Assembly: GCA_934572465.1 (NCBI GenBank)
Contig: CAKTLG010000004.1
Span: forward strand, 22,088 to 86,087
Length of the DNA: 64,000 nt
Direction of reading: 5' to 3'
From: an uncultured Oscillospiraceae bacterium
GTDB lineage: Bacteria > Bacillota > Clostridia > Oscillospirales > Oscillospiraceae
The first letter of the stretch is position 1. Each line of letters begins with the position of its first letter. The notes under the pieces are model-generated. The model was not told the DNA's origin and made no database searches. It saw only the letters and a program-made list of their open reading frames with translations. Positions 54,418 to 63,371 of this stretch are shown one piece after another. The position numbers and the translations under genes are program-made.

Positions 54418-55611
54418 ATGGATACTATCGTCTACGACGCCGGCAGGCTGGAGCCTGCCTATATTGCCCTGCGGCACGATATCCACGCACATCCGGAAAC
54501 AGCCGGCTGCGAGGAGCGCACAGCGACAGTCGTTGAAAATGAGCTGCACGCCTGCGGCATTGAGACCGTCCGTTCCGGCACCTGCGTCATCGGGACCCTT
54601 CAGGGCGGCAAGCCCGGCAAGAAGCTGATCCTCCGCGCCGATATGGATGCGCTGCCGGTCACAGAACAGACGGGGCTTCCCTTCACGTCCTGCGCCGCGG
54701 GCGTCTGCCACGCCTGCGGGCACGATATACACACTGCGGCGCTGCTCTTTGCCGCAAGGCTCCTCTCGCTTCGCCGCAGCGAACTGCACGGCAGCGTATG
54801 CTTTCTTTTCCAGCCCGCCGAGGAAACGCTTACCGGCGCGCACGCAGTCCTGACGGATCCCGTGCTTTCCGCCGCGCTGTCCGGCGCAGATGCGATTTTT
54901 GCCGCCCACACATGGCCGGACCTCCCTGCCGGCAGCATAGGCCTTCGCCGCGGCGTCATGATGGCAAGCGCAGACACTTTTACAATCCGCGTGCAGGCGC
55001 AGGGCGGGCACGCCGCGCATCCTGAGCGCACCGCCGACCCTGTGCTGACCGCGGCACAGATCATCACCCAGCTCCATACCATCGTCTCGCGCGAGCTTCT
55101 TCCCACAGACAGCGCCGTACTCACCGTCGGAGAGATCCATGCCGGCAGCGCGCCAAATATCATTCCATCGGAGGCCGTTCTGCGCGGCACCTTTCGAACG
55201 CTTTCTCCTACCGTCCGCGAAACGATTGCCGCGAGCATCCGGCGTATCACGGAGCAGACGGCCGCCGCAGGCCGGGCAGACGCGCAGGCAGCGTTTTCCC
55301 CGGGCTGCCCGCCCCTTATCAACACGGATGCGCTGCTGCCCCTGATAGAGCGTGCCGCCGTTGAGACCGTCGGACGTGAAAACGTCTCGTTCCTGCCCTC
55401 CCCATCAATGGGCAGCGAGGACTTTTCCTGCTATCTCGAAACGCTGCCCGGTGTTTTCTTCCGCATCGGCACGGGCGACGAGCACAAAGAGAGCAGGCTC
55501 GGTCTCCATAACGCGCGTCTGGTCTTTAACGAAGCCTCTATCCGAACCGGCGCCATGATGCTGTGCAGAGCCGCCATGCTCTTCACGGCCTCCGCAGACG
55601 CCAATATCTGA
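54418..55611 (+). CDS. M20D amidohydrolase (N-acyl amino acid / hippurate hydrolase-like)
   Basis: A 397-residue amidohydrolase with the metal motifs intact: RHDIHAHPE, CHACGHDIHTA, PAEET and SMGSEDFSCYL. This family removes acyl groups from amino acids (hippurate, IAA-amino acids, N-acetyl-L-amino acids). It is last in the peptide cluster; the ribosome binding site is weak (GAGC), in contrast to its neighbours. Its intact ligands contrast with the ligand-poor M20 protein 6.5 kb upstream. Confidence 0.9.
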   Translation: MDTIVYDAGRLEPAYIALRHDIHAHPETAGCEERTATVVENELHACGIETVRSGTCVIGTLQGGKPGKKLILRADMDALPVTEQTGLPFTSCAAGVCHACGHDIHTAALLFAARLLSLRRSELHGSVCFLFQPAEETLTGAHAVLTDPVLSAALSGADAIFAAHTWPDLPAGSIGLRRGVMMASADTFTIRVQAQGGHAAHPERTADPVLTAAQIITQLHTIVSRELLPTDSAVLTVGEIHAGSAPNIIPSEAVLRGTFRTLSPTVRETIAASIRRITEQTAAAGRADAQAAFSPGCPPLINTDALLPLIERAAVETVGRENVSFLPSPSMGSEDFSCYLETLPGVFFRIGTGDEHKESRLGLHNARLVFNEASIRTGAMMLCRAAMLFTASADANI

Positions 55612-55638
55612 AACCGAGTAGTCTCCCCATCCTTTTGA

Positions 55639-55674
55639 AGCCCTGAAAGCCTTCTCTGTAAGACTTTCAGGGCT
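55639..55674. repeat. inverted repeat after the amidohydrolase gene
   Basis: AGCCCTGAAAG and CTTTCAGGGCT are perfect arms with a 14-nt loop. It probably ends the transcript, though no U-tract follows. Confidence 0.5.
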
Positions 55675-55719
55675 TCGCCCATTCCGTTCCGGAGGGCGCG
55701 GGCGTGTGCCTTTTCCGGT

Positions 55720-56907
55720 TTATTTTTTCCGCTGCTCCAGCAGCTTCTGGTACTGCTCGGCGAGCTTTTTCCGCAGATTCTCCAGCTCGCGCCCGCTCTC
55801 CTCCTGCGCGTCCAGCATAAAGCTCTTTGTGCCGAGCTTCAGCAGCAGCTTGAACGCCTCGCTCATCATCCGCCGCGTCTCACGGTCAAGGTTTTTATAG
55901 GTCTTGAGCATCGCCGACGCGCTTTTGAGCTTTTCCTCGTTCAGTTCGCTGAGCGTTCTTGCACCCGTGGCGGTAAAGACGCCGTAGAGCGCCTCGGCCA
56001 GCGCCTCGCGCTGCTGGGTGTTGAGGGAATCTGCCCACGAGGCCAGCGCCTCATCCACGAGCTTGCCCTCGCGGGAGAGATCGTCAAGGTGGACAAACTG
56101 CGTGCCCCTGACCTCCCAGGAAAAGCCGTCGTGCTGGTAGATGCCCTCATAGGTCGAGTAGACGACCTGATAGTTCTTCTCATGCTCGAGCAGCATCCCA
56201 ACGACCGAGGTCTGCGGCAGGATGGTGTGGATGCGGCCCGCGATGCGCCTGTGTCCCGGCGTTTCGCCGATGGGCCATGCAAAGCCGGGGCCGTCGTTGT
56301 TGTGCACGGCGACGATGCGCTCCTGCACCTCGACAGGTGCCTTGGCCGCGCTGTAAACGGCAAGATTGCCGCCCTTGGAGTGTCCGCCGATGCGGATCGT
56401 CCTGTCGGCGTACTGCCGCGCCATACGCGTAAGATAGCTCACCGCCTGCCGCTGCGAGGGGATCTCGTCGAGGAAGCCCATGTTCAGGTCTTCCTTCCAG
56501 CCTACGATCGTATCGTCTGTCCCGCGGAAGGACACATACACGCTGCCGCAGCCAAGGTCGATCGTCAGCGCGGCGAACTGCTGCTCGATCGCGTCGTCGA
56601 GCAGCGCGGCATAGCCGTTGAGCGTCATATTGCAAAAGCGCGCGCTGTTCATCAGCTTTTTCAAAAGCTGCACGATCGTACCGGGCACCAATACGCCCAT
56701 ATCGTCCCCCGCGCTGCCGTGGCGGGCAAAATACAGCTCCGCCGCCTCGCGCAGCGCAATGCCGCGCCCCAGCTCCGGCGGCGGCACGATGCCCTCAAAG
56801 TCCACAAAGCTCAGCTCTGCAAGGATCAGCGCGTCCACCTCGTTGAAGGGCGAGACCTCCAGCGTGATATCGCCGCGCCAGTCCAGATAATCCATCATGT
56901 TTGCCAT
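55720..56907 (-). CDS. Mbeg1-like (DUF2974) alpha/beta hydrolase
   Basis: A 395-residue protein with the DUF2974 pattern: VYVSFRGTDDTIVGWKEDL (oxyanion region, about 123-141) and the nucleophile motif GGHSKGGN (174-181, Ser177), followed by a long charged helical tail (about 300-395). The N-terminal MDYLDWRGDITLEVSPFNEVD is typical. These lipase-like proteins are common in Clostridia, with substrates unknown. No signal peptide, so it is cytoplasmic. Confidence 0.85.
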   Translation of the reverse strand: MANMMDYLDWRGDITLEVSPFNEVDALILAELSFVDFEGIVPPPELGRGIALREAAELYFARHGSAGDDMGVLVPGTIVQLLKKLMNSARFCNMTLNGYAALLDDAIEQQFAALTIDLGCGSVYVSFRGTDDTIVGWKEDLNMGFLDEIPSQRQAVSYLTRMARQYADRTIRIGGHSKGGNLAVYSAAKAPVEVQERIVAVHNNDGPGFAWPIGETPGHRRIAGRIHTILPQTSVVGMLLEHEKNYQVVYSTYEGIYQHDGFSWEVRGTQFVHLDDLSREGKLVDEALASWADSLNTQQREALAEALYGVFTATGARTLSELNEEKLKSASAMLKTYKNLDRETRRMMSEAFKLLLKLGTKSFMLDAQEESGRELENLRKKLAEQYQKLLEQRKK

Positions 56908-56926
56908 TCGTTACCTCCGGATCGTT

Positions 56927-58288
56927 CTATCGTTCCTCTTTTATCGTATGCCGCGCAAAGCCGCTGCGCCACAGGCGCTGCGCGCGCCGCATGAGCGCCT
57001 CCTCCGTGTTGGGGAGCTTTTCCGCCGCGACCTCGTCAAGAAGCCGCGCGAGCACCGCGCCGATCTCGCTGCCGCGATAGCCGAGCGCCGCGAGCGCATC
57101 GCCCGTGACCGCAAGCTCCCGCACCGTGCAGCAGGCGTTCTCCGCAGCGAGCGCGTCGTAGATCTCCTGCGCGGCGAGCCACGGCCCCTGCGCCCGTTCA
57201 AGACCCGCAGGCGCCTTGGCGGCGTTGTCCGCCCGCTTGGTCAAAAGAAGCGCGCCGACCGTCTCCCGTCCCCGCCGCGCCATCTCCTGATGGATGGCCG
57301 CGCGCTCGGGCGGGAACATATCGTCGAAGCATTCAAGCTGTGCGCGCACCCGCGCGCGCAGCGCTCTTTCAAAGTGCAGCCGCTCCATGATCTCCTCCGC
57401 CATCTGCGCGGAGATCGCGGTGTGGCCGTAAAAATGCCCCACGCCGTTTTCATCGAGCGTCATGCACTGGGGCTTGCCGAGGTCGTGGAAGAGCATCGTC
57501 CAGCGCAGCGCCCGCTCAGGCGGCACCGCGCCGACCGCGCGGGCCGTGTGGCCCCAGACGTCGAAGCAGTGGTGGCGGTTCTTCTGCGCAAAGCCCACGC
57601 AGGGCAGTATCTCGGGGATCGGCACGCCGAGGATATCGGGAAACGCGAGCAGCGTCTCCACGACATTCTCCCCGCACAGGAGCTTATTCAGCTCCGCGTA
57701 CACCCGCTCATGCGCGATGTGCGCCAAAAGCCCGCGCGCCTCGTGCGCGGCGCCGGCCGTCCTCTGTTCCGCTTCAAAGCCCAGCACCGAGCAGAAGCGC
57801 ACAAGGCGCAGGATGCGCAGCGCGTCCTCTGCAAAGCGCCGCTCCGGCTCGCCGACACAGCGCAGGATCCCGCGCTTCAGATCCTCCCGCCCGCCGTAAG
57901 GGTCGATGAGCGCGCCGGATGGTGAAAGCGCGATGGCGTTGACCGTGAAGTCCCGCCGCGCAAGGTCTTCTTCAATGCTCGTGCCGAAGGTGACAGAATC
58001 GGGATGGCGGCCGTCATGATATGCCCCGTCGCGGCGCATGGTCGTGATCTCGACGGGCAGTCCCCCGCTCACGACCGTTACCGTGCCGTGCTGCACCCCC
58101 GTTGGATGCGCGGCGCTGCCGAAGATGCGCAGCACCTCCTGCGGCGGCGCGTCGGAGGTCATATCGTAGTCGCTCGGCTCCCGCCCCCGCAGCAGCTCAC
58201 GCACGCAGCCGCCGACGAGATACGGCGAATAGCCCTCGCTTCTCAGCGCGGCGAGGACGGTATCGACTTGCTTCGGCAGAGCTTGCAT
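56927..58288 (-). CDS. cca: CCA tRNA nucleotidyltransferase
   Basis: A 453-residue class II nucleotidyltransferase: VGGCVRELLRG (25-35) and the catalytic SDYDMTSDA (39-47), then RRDFTVNAIALS, the neck/body region with EDALRILRLVRF, and an HD domain (LFHDLGKPQ...HFYGHTAISA). The HD domain is seen in many Firmicutes CCA enzymes. It adds or repairs the 3' CCA of tRNAs. The ATG at 58288 has GTGAGG upstream. A poly(A) polymerase role cannot be ruled out by sequence alone. Confidence 0.88.
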   Translation of the reverse strand: MQALPKQVDTVLAALRSEGYSPYLVGGCVRELLRGREPSDYDMTSDAPPQEVLRIFGSAAHPTGVQHGTVTVVSGGLPVEITTMRRDGAYHDGRHPDSVTFGTSIEEDLARRDFTVNAIALSPSGALIDPYGGREDLKRGILRCVGEPERRFAEDALRILRLVRFCSVLGFEAEQRTAGAAHEARGLLAHIAHERVYAELNKLLCGENVVETLLAFPDILGVPIPEILPCVGFAQKNRHHCFDVWGHTARAVGAVPPERALRWTMLFHDLGKPQCMTLDENGVGHFYGHTAISAQMAEEIMERLHFERALRARVRAQLECFDDMFPPERAAIHQEMARRGRETVGALLLTKRADNAAKAPAGLERAQGPWLAAQEIYDALAAENACCTVRELAVTGDALAALGYRGSEIGAVLARLLDEVAAEKLPNTEEALMRRAQRLWRSGFARHTIKEER

Positions 58289-58319
58289 GAAAACCTCACA
58301 AAAAATCATTTTTTTAGGA

Positions 58320-58348
58320 TTGCACTGGGACTATGGGTATATTATAAT
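58320..58348 (+). promoter_or_regulatory. predicted promoter of murC
   Basis: TTGCAC (58320-58325) and consensus TATAAT (58343-58348) with a 17-bp spacer. Its -10 overlaps the cca -10 on the other strand. Confidence 0.75.
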
Positions 58349-58369
58349 AGCAAAGCTGAAAATTGTAAA
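58341..58369 (-). promoter_or_regulatory. predicted promoter of cca
   Basis: In the minus sense TTTACA (58364-58369) and TATAAT (58341-58346) with a 17-bp spacer. Confidence 0.7.
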
Positions 58370-58415
58370 TCACCGAAATCTCCTGTGCCGCGGCACACGG
58401 AAAGGAATGGAAGGC

Positions 58416-59801
58416 ATGAACGATCAAAAGGATATCTTCTCTTATCTCGTTCCCGGCAAATGCGCGCATCTGGCCGGCATCGGCGGCGTTTCGATGAGCC
58501 CGCTGGCAGAGGTGCTGCTCGGCATGGGGCTCAGGGTGCAGGGCAGCGACATGACCGACGGTCCCGCCGTCGAGCACCTGCGCTCGCTCGGCATCCCCGT
58601 GGCCATCGGCCACGCGGCGGACAATCTCGGCGAGTGCGACTTTGTCATCCGCACCGCCGCCATTCATGACGACAACCCCGAGATCTCCGGCGCGGTGACG
58701 CGCGGCATCCCCGTTTTCGAGCGCGCGCAGGCCTGGGGCGCGATCATGAAGGGCTACAAAAACGCCCTGTGCATCTCCGGCACGCACGGCAAAACGACGA
58801 CCACCAGCATGGCCACGCACATCTTTATGGCCGCACAGAAGGACCCGACCGTGATGATCGGCGGCACCTTACAGCTTCTGCACTCGGGCTACCGCGTGGG
58901 CAAGGGCGATACGATCATCGCCGAGAGCTGCGAATACTGCAACTCGTTTCTGAGCTTTTTCCCCACCGTCGCGGTCATTTTGAATGTCGAGGCCGACCAT
59001 CTTGACTTTTTCAAGGATCTCTCCGATGTGGAGCATTCGTTCCGCCGCTTTGCCGAGCTCGTGCCCGCGGGCGGGTACGTGGTCGCCAACAAGGACGATG
59101 CCGGCGCATGCGCGGCGCTCAAGGGCCTGTCCCAGCCGGTGTTCTGGTTCAGCCTGAGCGATCCCGCGGCCCAGTGCCATGCGGAAAACCTCGTCTGGAC
59201 GGAGGGCCTGCCGAGCTTCGACGTTTACGTGCGCGGCGCATATTACGCGCACGTTTCGCTGCGCGTGGGCGGTAAACACAACGTCATGAACGCGCTGGCC
59301 GCGGCGAGCGCGGCGTATCTGCTCGGCGTCAGCGGAGAGGCCGTCGGCCTCGGCCTTGCGACGTTCACGGGCGCGGGGCGGCGCTTCGAGTTCAAGGGAC
59401 ATTACCGCGGTGCGGACGTCTATGACGATTACGCCCACCACCCCGGCGAGCTGCACGCGCTGCTGACGATGGCAAAGGCGCTTCCCTACAAGCGCATCGT
59501 CTGCGCCTTCCAGCCGCACACCTACACGCGCACGAAGGCGCTGTTCGACGATTTTGTCCGCGAACTGAAGCTCCCCGACGTGGTCGTGCTGGCGGAGATC
59601 TACGCCGCGCGCGAGCAGAACGACATCGGCATTTCGTCGATGGATCTCTGCCGCGAGATCCCCGGCGCAGTCTACTGTCCCACGCTCGACAAGGTCACCG
59701 CCGCGCTCGCGCGCATCGCCTGCCCGGGCGACCTTATTTTGACCGTTGGCGCGGGCGACATTTTCAAGGCCGGCGAAAAACTGCTGAAAGAAGAGAAATA
59801 A
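58416..59801 (+). CDS. murC: UDP-N-acetylmuramate--L-alanine ligase
   Basis: A 461-residue Mur ligase adding L-alanine to UDP-MurNAc. The N-terminal HLAGIGGVSMSPLAEVLLG binds UDP-MurNAc, the ATP loop is SGTHGKTTTT (121-130), and the central AESCEYCNSFLSF and C-terminal DDYAHHPGE motifs are typical. The start at 58416 is chosen since AAAGGA lies 9 nt upstream; an ATG three codons earlier overlaps the site. The next gene starts right after the stop. Confidence 0.95.
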   Translation: MNDQKDIFSYLVPGKCAHLAGIGGVSMSPLAEVLLGMGLRVQGSDMTDGPAVEHLRSLGIPVAIGHAADNLGECDFVIRTAAIHDDNPEISGAVTRGIPVFERAQAWGAIMKGYKNALCISGTHGKTTTTSMATHIFMAAQKDPTVMIGGTLQLLHSGYRVGKGDTIIAESCEYCNSFLSFFPTVAVILNVEADHLDFFKDLSDVEHSFRRFAELVPAGGYVVANKDDAGACAALKGLSQPVFWFSLSDPAAQCHAENLVWTEGLPSFDVYVRGAYYAHVSLRVGGKHNVMNALAAASAAYLLGVSGEAVGLGLATFTGAGRRFEFKGHYRGADVYDDYAHHPGELHALLTMAKALPYKRIVCAFQPHTYTRTKALFDDFVRELKLPDVVVLAEIYAAREQNDIGISSMDLCREIPGAVYCPTLDKVTAALARIACPGDLILTVGAGDIFKAGEKLLKEEK

Positions 59802-60341
59802 ATGGACGTCTCCCCTGTTTATCATAATTCCCGCCCCGAAGGCGAGCTGCCCGCGCACGAGGCCGTCGCGTTCGATCTCCTTGATTCGCTCGGTATCGAG
59901 TACGACCGTGTGACCCACGCGGCGGCTGACACCATGGAAAAATGCGACGCCGTCTCCGCCGTGCTCGGTGTGGACGTATGCAAGAACCTGTTTCTCTGCA
60001 ACCGGCAGAAGACGAGCTTTTACCTTTTATGTATGCCACCGCACAAGGCATTTCATACGAAGGATCTGAGCCACCAGATCGGCTCGGCGCGCCTGTCGTT
60101 CGCGCCGGAGGAGCAGCTCTGGGAGCTGCTGCGCTGCACGCCGGGCTCGGCAACGATCCTCGGCCTGATGAACGACACGGAAAAGCGCGTGCAGCTGCTC
60201 ATCGACCGCGAGACATATGAAGCGGCGTTCTTCTCCTGCCATCCCTGTCTCTGCACCTCGACGATCAGGCTCAAAACGAGCGACGTGCTGAATGTCCTCC
60301 TCCCCAGAACCGGACACGAACCGGTCGTCGTGGAGCTGTAA
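59802..60341 (+). CDS. prolyl-tRNA editing protein (ProX/YbaK family)
   Basis: A 179-residue editing-domain protein of the YbaK/ProX fold. KNLFLCNRQKTSFYLLCMP (about 61-79) and CTPGSATILGLMND carry the conserved lysine and GxxP-like region that hydrolyse Ala-tRNAPro or related mischarged tRNA. It begins one base after the murC stop, so it depends on that transcript, and is followed by a strong terminator. Confidence 0.87.
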   Translation: MDVSPVYHNSRPEGELPAHEAVAFDLLDSLGIEYDRVTHAAADTMEKCDAVSAVLGVDVCKNLFLCNRQKTSFYLLCMPPHKAFHTKDLSHQIGSARLSFAPEEQLWELLRCTPGSATILGLMNDTEKRVQLLIDRETYEAAFFSCHPCLCTSTIRLKTSDVLNVLLPRTGHEPVVVEL

Positions 60342-60350
60342 GCCCTTTCA

Positions 60351-60386
60351 AAGCGGGACGCATCCTCTGATGCGTCCCGCTTTTTT
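60351..60386 (+). terminator. intrinsic terminator of murC operon
   Basis: AAGCGGGACGCAT pairs with ATGCGTCCCGCTT, followed by T-run. Confidence 0.9.
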
Positions 60387-60451
60387 CACGCACTTTTGTC
60401 TATTCCGCCCTAATTTCGTCAGAAAATTCGCGTCAAACTTGTCGTTTTCTA

Positions 60452-60480
60452 TTGACGATTTATGAACATTTTGTTAAACT
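60452..60480 (+). promoter_or_regulatory. predicted promoter of the dehydratase-like operon
   Basis: TTGACG (60452-60457) and TAAACT (60475-60480), 17-bp spacer. CGTCAA at 60431-60436 is the inverted complement of the -35 box, giving a possible operator. Confidence 0.6.
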
Positions 60481-60538
60481 CAGAAAAGATACTCAGGGAT
60501 CTCCCCGCGTTCCCACGATCTGACAAGGAGCGTTGCCT

Positions 60539-61738
60539 ATGAAAGACCTTAAGCATCTTATCTACTTTGAAAGCCTTTTGCAGCAGGCGCACAACGAGCT
60601 GGTCGAGCAGGCCGTGCAGCAGGGCAAGCTTGCCCTCGGCTACAACTGCTACTACATTCCAGAGGCGCTGCTCAATCTCCCAGGCTGCTTTTCCTCGCGT
60701 CTGCGCGCGCCCAACAGCGGCAGCGCCGACATTGCCAGCTACTACATGACCGGCCGCAACTGCCCCTATGTCCGCTGCATTTTAGAGCGCGCCATCGAGG
60801 GCGGCTACAACTACCTAAACGCCCTCTTCGGCGCGGAGGGCTGCGCGGCAATGGAGCGCATGGAGGAGCATTTTGCGCTGCTCGACCCCATTAAGAACGG
60901 GCGCTTCTTTACCACCATCATCGACCCGCCCATGAAGGGCGATCAGACGAGCCTCGACTACTACAAGGCCCAGCTCAAGCTCAAGGTCGTCGACGCGCTA
61001 CACGAGCATTACGGCGTGGATGTGGGCGAGGACGCGATGCGCGCCGCAGTCGCGCTGCACAACCGCATCTCCCGCACCATAACGGCGATCGGCGCGTTTC
61101 GCAAGCTCGATAACCCGCCCATCACGGGCTATGAATTTCATGTCCTCCAGCTCGTCTCACAGGTCTGCCCGCACGAGCTGATCCTGCCATATCTGGAAGA
61201 AACGCTCGAGGAGCTGAAGGCGCGCGAGCCGGAATCAAAGTTTCCCTTCCGCTGCCGCGTCGCGCTCGCGGGCAGCGAGATCGACGACCCCGACTTCACC
61301 AAGCTCATCGAGATGTGCGGCGCGATGGTCGTGGCCGACCGCTATTGCTTCGGCTCCTTCCCCTCGCGCGAGGAGATCGTCATCGAGGACGGCGAAAGCG
61401 CGTTCGACGCCATCTGCCGCCATTACCACAGGTGGAATCAGTGCGCGCGCTTCATGTCCGGCGACAAGATCGATCAGCGGCATGCCGAGCTGGAGCGTCT
61501 TGCGCGCGAATACAAGGCCGACGGTATCATTTACGAGAGCATGAAGTTCTGCGAATTCTGGAGCTATGAAAAGGTACTGGCAAGCCACATCCTGCAAAAC
61601 GAGCGCGGCATCCCCTGCTGCACCATCGAAAAGGAATACACCCTCGGCTCTGTCGGCCAGCTGCGCACGCGCTTCCAGGCGTTTGTCGAGAGCCTTGAGA
61701 TCAAAAAGCTCAGCGAGAAAGGCGGTGTCCGCACATGA
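60539..61738 (+). CDS. 2-hydroxyacyl-CoA dehydratase family protein (smaller partner)
   Basis: A 399-residue protein of the HgdB/BcrC-like dehydratase family. The N-terminal ALGYNCYYIPEALLNLPGCF (33-51) corresponds to the conserved segment before the cluster-binding cysteines, and C50, C75, C80 and C102 are candidates for iron-sulfur ligation. Family members remove water from 2-hydroxyacyl-CoA after one-electron activation. The substrate is unknown, and an oxygen-sensitive anaerobic enzyme is expected. The ATG at 60539 has AAGGAG upstream. It overlaps the next gene by four bases. Confidence 0.8.
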   Translation: MKDLKHLIYFESLLQQAHNELVEQAVQQGKLALGYNCYYIPEALLNLPGCFSSRLRAPNSGSADIASYYMTGRNCPYVRCILERAIEGGYNYLNALFGAEGCAAMERMEEHFALLDPIKNGRFFTTIIDPPMKGDQTSLDYYKAQLKLKVVDALHEHYGVDVGEDAMRAAVALHNRISRTITAIGAFRKLDNPPITGYEFHVLQLVSQVCPHELILPYLEETLEELKAREPESKFPFRCRVALAGSEIDDPDFTKLIEMCGAMVVADRYCFGSFPSREEIVIEDGESAFDAICRHYHRWNQCARFMSGDKIDQRHAELERLAREYKADGIIYESMKFCEFWSYEKVLASHILQNERGIPCCTIEKEYTLGSVGQLRTRFQAFVESLEIKKLSEKGGVRT

Positions 61739-63357
61739 AGACCTTGCTCAGACGGAAAACAGACAAGCTCATCGGCATCGCCGACAAGGCGCTTGAGCGC
61801 TTCGACCCCAAATGGCGTGCCGCACACGGCACAGGCGGCCAGCGCAGCCGCTACGAGGACAAGACTGGCATCGCCCATTACCGCGAATGGCGCGGCGTCA
61901 AAGACACGCTGGTCGACTACGGCGCATGGCTCAGGAATCTTGCCGCCATGGGCGCGATGGTTGCCTCCGCGCCCGTCCCCATCCTGAAAGGCTTCTGGGA
62001 ATATCGCTGGATGGGCTCGTATCTCGGCACCTTTGCCTTTATTGACCGGCTGTTTGAGGGCTATCGCGGCGAGGAGCTGAAGATCGCCCACATGAATATG
62101 CACTGCATCGTCGTAAGTTTGACGAAAAAGATCGCGCTCGTACTGGCGAACGACCGCCGTCTCGGCGGCGGGAAGCTCACAGACCGCATCGTCCCCATGG
62201 ACGAGGTGCTGCCGCCGCTCTTTATGTGCGGCTTTCCCGATCTCATCCCCGTCCCCATCCAGACACTGCCGGAGTTCATCATCTGCGACATCGACCAGAA
62301 GCTTGAGCCGCACTATATCGACGTAGCCGAAAGCTTCGGCCTCGCGGCGGACGTGTGCTCGCGCTGCTCCGCCGAGACCGGCGTCGCCATCGACGACGAC
62401 TTCCCCATCGTCGGCAAGGCAGTGCTCACGACCAATATGCCCTGCAACGCCAGTGAGGCGACCAGCATGTTCCAGCGCCGGCGCTTCGGCCTGCCCGACT
62501 TCCCCGTGACGCTCGCCATGATCCACAACGAACCGGGCGCGCATCCCTACTCCACACAGGTCCTGCGCGACGCCATCGCTTTCATTGAACAGGAATACGG
62601 TGTCAAATACGACTGGAACGCGCTCTTCCAGCGCGCCAGACACATGAACGAGCAGAACACCATTGAGCTTGAAAAGTGGGAGATCTTCAAAACGCCCTAC
62701 TCCGCGCTCGCCGGCATCGCCGAATCGCTCTACCGCCTCTACTCCTGGGCCAGCGTCAACGGTCAGGAGGATCGCTTCACGAAGAACGACCGCAAGGTGC
62801 TCGCCATCATGCAGAGGTGCTACAAAAAGAAGTATCAGCCATTCGGCGGCACGACGCGCCATCGCGCGTTCCTCTGGGGCCCGTCAGCGGTGTATTACAC
62901 CGACTTCCCCACATGGGTGCAGAACTGCTGGGGCATCAACATCGTGCTGAATATGGATTCCACGATGGGGCACAACATGATCTCCACCACCGATCCGGAG
63001 CAGGCGATCCAGGATCTTGCACTGTTTTCGGAAAAGGGCGTCATGCGCCACCACGCCGTCGGCGGCTGGGACAATGTGAACGCCGTCTGGGACTGGGCCA
63101 AGCGCTTCAACTGCGACATGGTGCTCTTCAACGACAACGTCGCCTGCAAGGGCATGAACGGCGTGCACGCGCTGATGGAGGAGCAGGCCCACGAATTCGG
63201 CTTCCACTTCATCTTCGTCGAGCACGATCTGGAGGACAGCCGCACCATTTCCCGCCGCGACATGCGCCGCTGCGTCAATCAGTACATGTCCGTCGTACTC
63301 GGTGAACAGCCGCTCGATCCCACGCTCGTCGACTTTGACGACAGCGAAGCATGGTAA
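61735..63357 (+). CDS. 2-hydroxyacyl-CoA dehydratase family protein (larger partner)
   Basis: A 540-residue relative of the same family with an N-terminal region of about 130 residues not seen in standard subunits. Candidate ligands include CGFPDLIP, CSRCSAETG and CNASEATSM, and FNDNVACKGMN in the C-terminal half. The two-gene arrangement fits the heterodimeric D-component. No activator ATPase (HgdC/FldI type) is in the window, so activation must use one from elsewhere or may not occur. It starts with a four-base overlap. Confidence 0.8.
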   Translation: MKTLLRRKTDKLIGIADKALERFDPKWRAAHGTGGQRSRYEDKTGIAHYREWRGVKDTLVDYGAWLRNLAAMGAMVASAPVPILKGFWEYRWMGSYLGTFAFIDRLFEGYRGEELKIAHMNMHCIVVSLTKKIALVLANDRRLGGGKLTDRIVPMDEVLPPLFMCGFPDLIPVPIQTLPEFIICDIDQKLEPHYIDVAESFGLAADVCSRCSAETGVAIDDDFPIVGKAVLTTNMPCNASEATSMFQRRRFGLPDFPVTLAMIHNEPGAHPYSTQVLRDAIAFIEQEYGVKYDWNALFQRARHMNEQNTIELEKWEIFKTPYSALAGIAESLYRLYSWASVNGQEDRFTKNDRKVLAIMQRCYKKKYQPFGGTTRHRAFLWGPSAVYYTDFPTWVQNCWGINIVLNMDSTMGHNMISTTDPEQAIQDLALFSEKGVMRHHAVGGWDNVNAVWDWAKRFNCDMVLFNDNVACKGMNGVHALMEEQAHEFGFHFIFVEHDLEDSRTISRRDMRRCVNQYMSVVLGEQPLDPTLVDFDDSEAW

Positions 63358-63371
63358 AGGAGGAAACCCCA

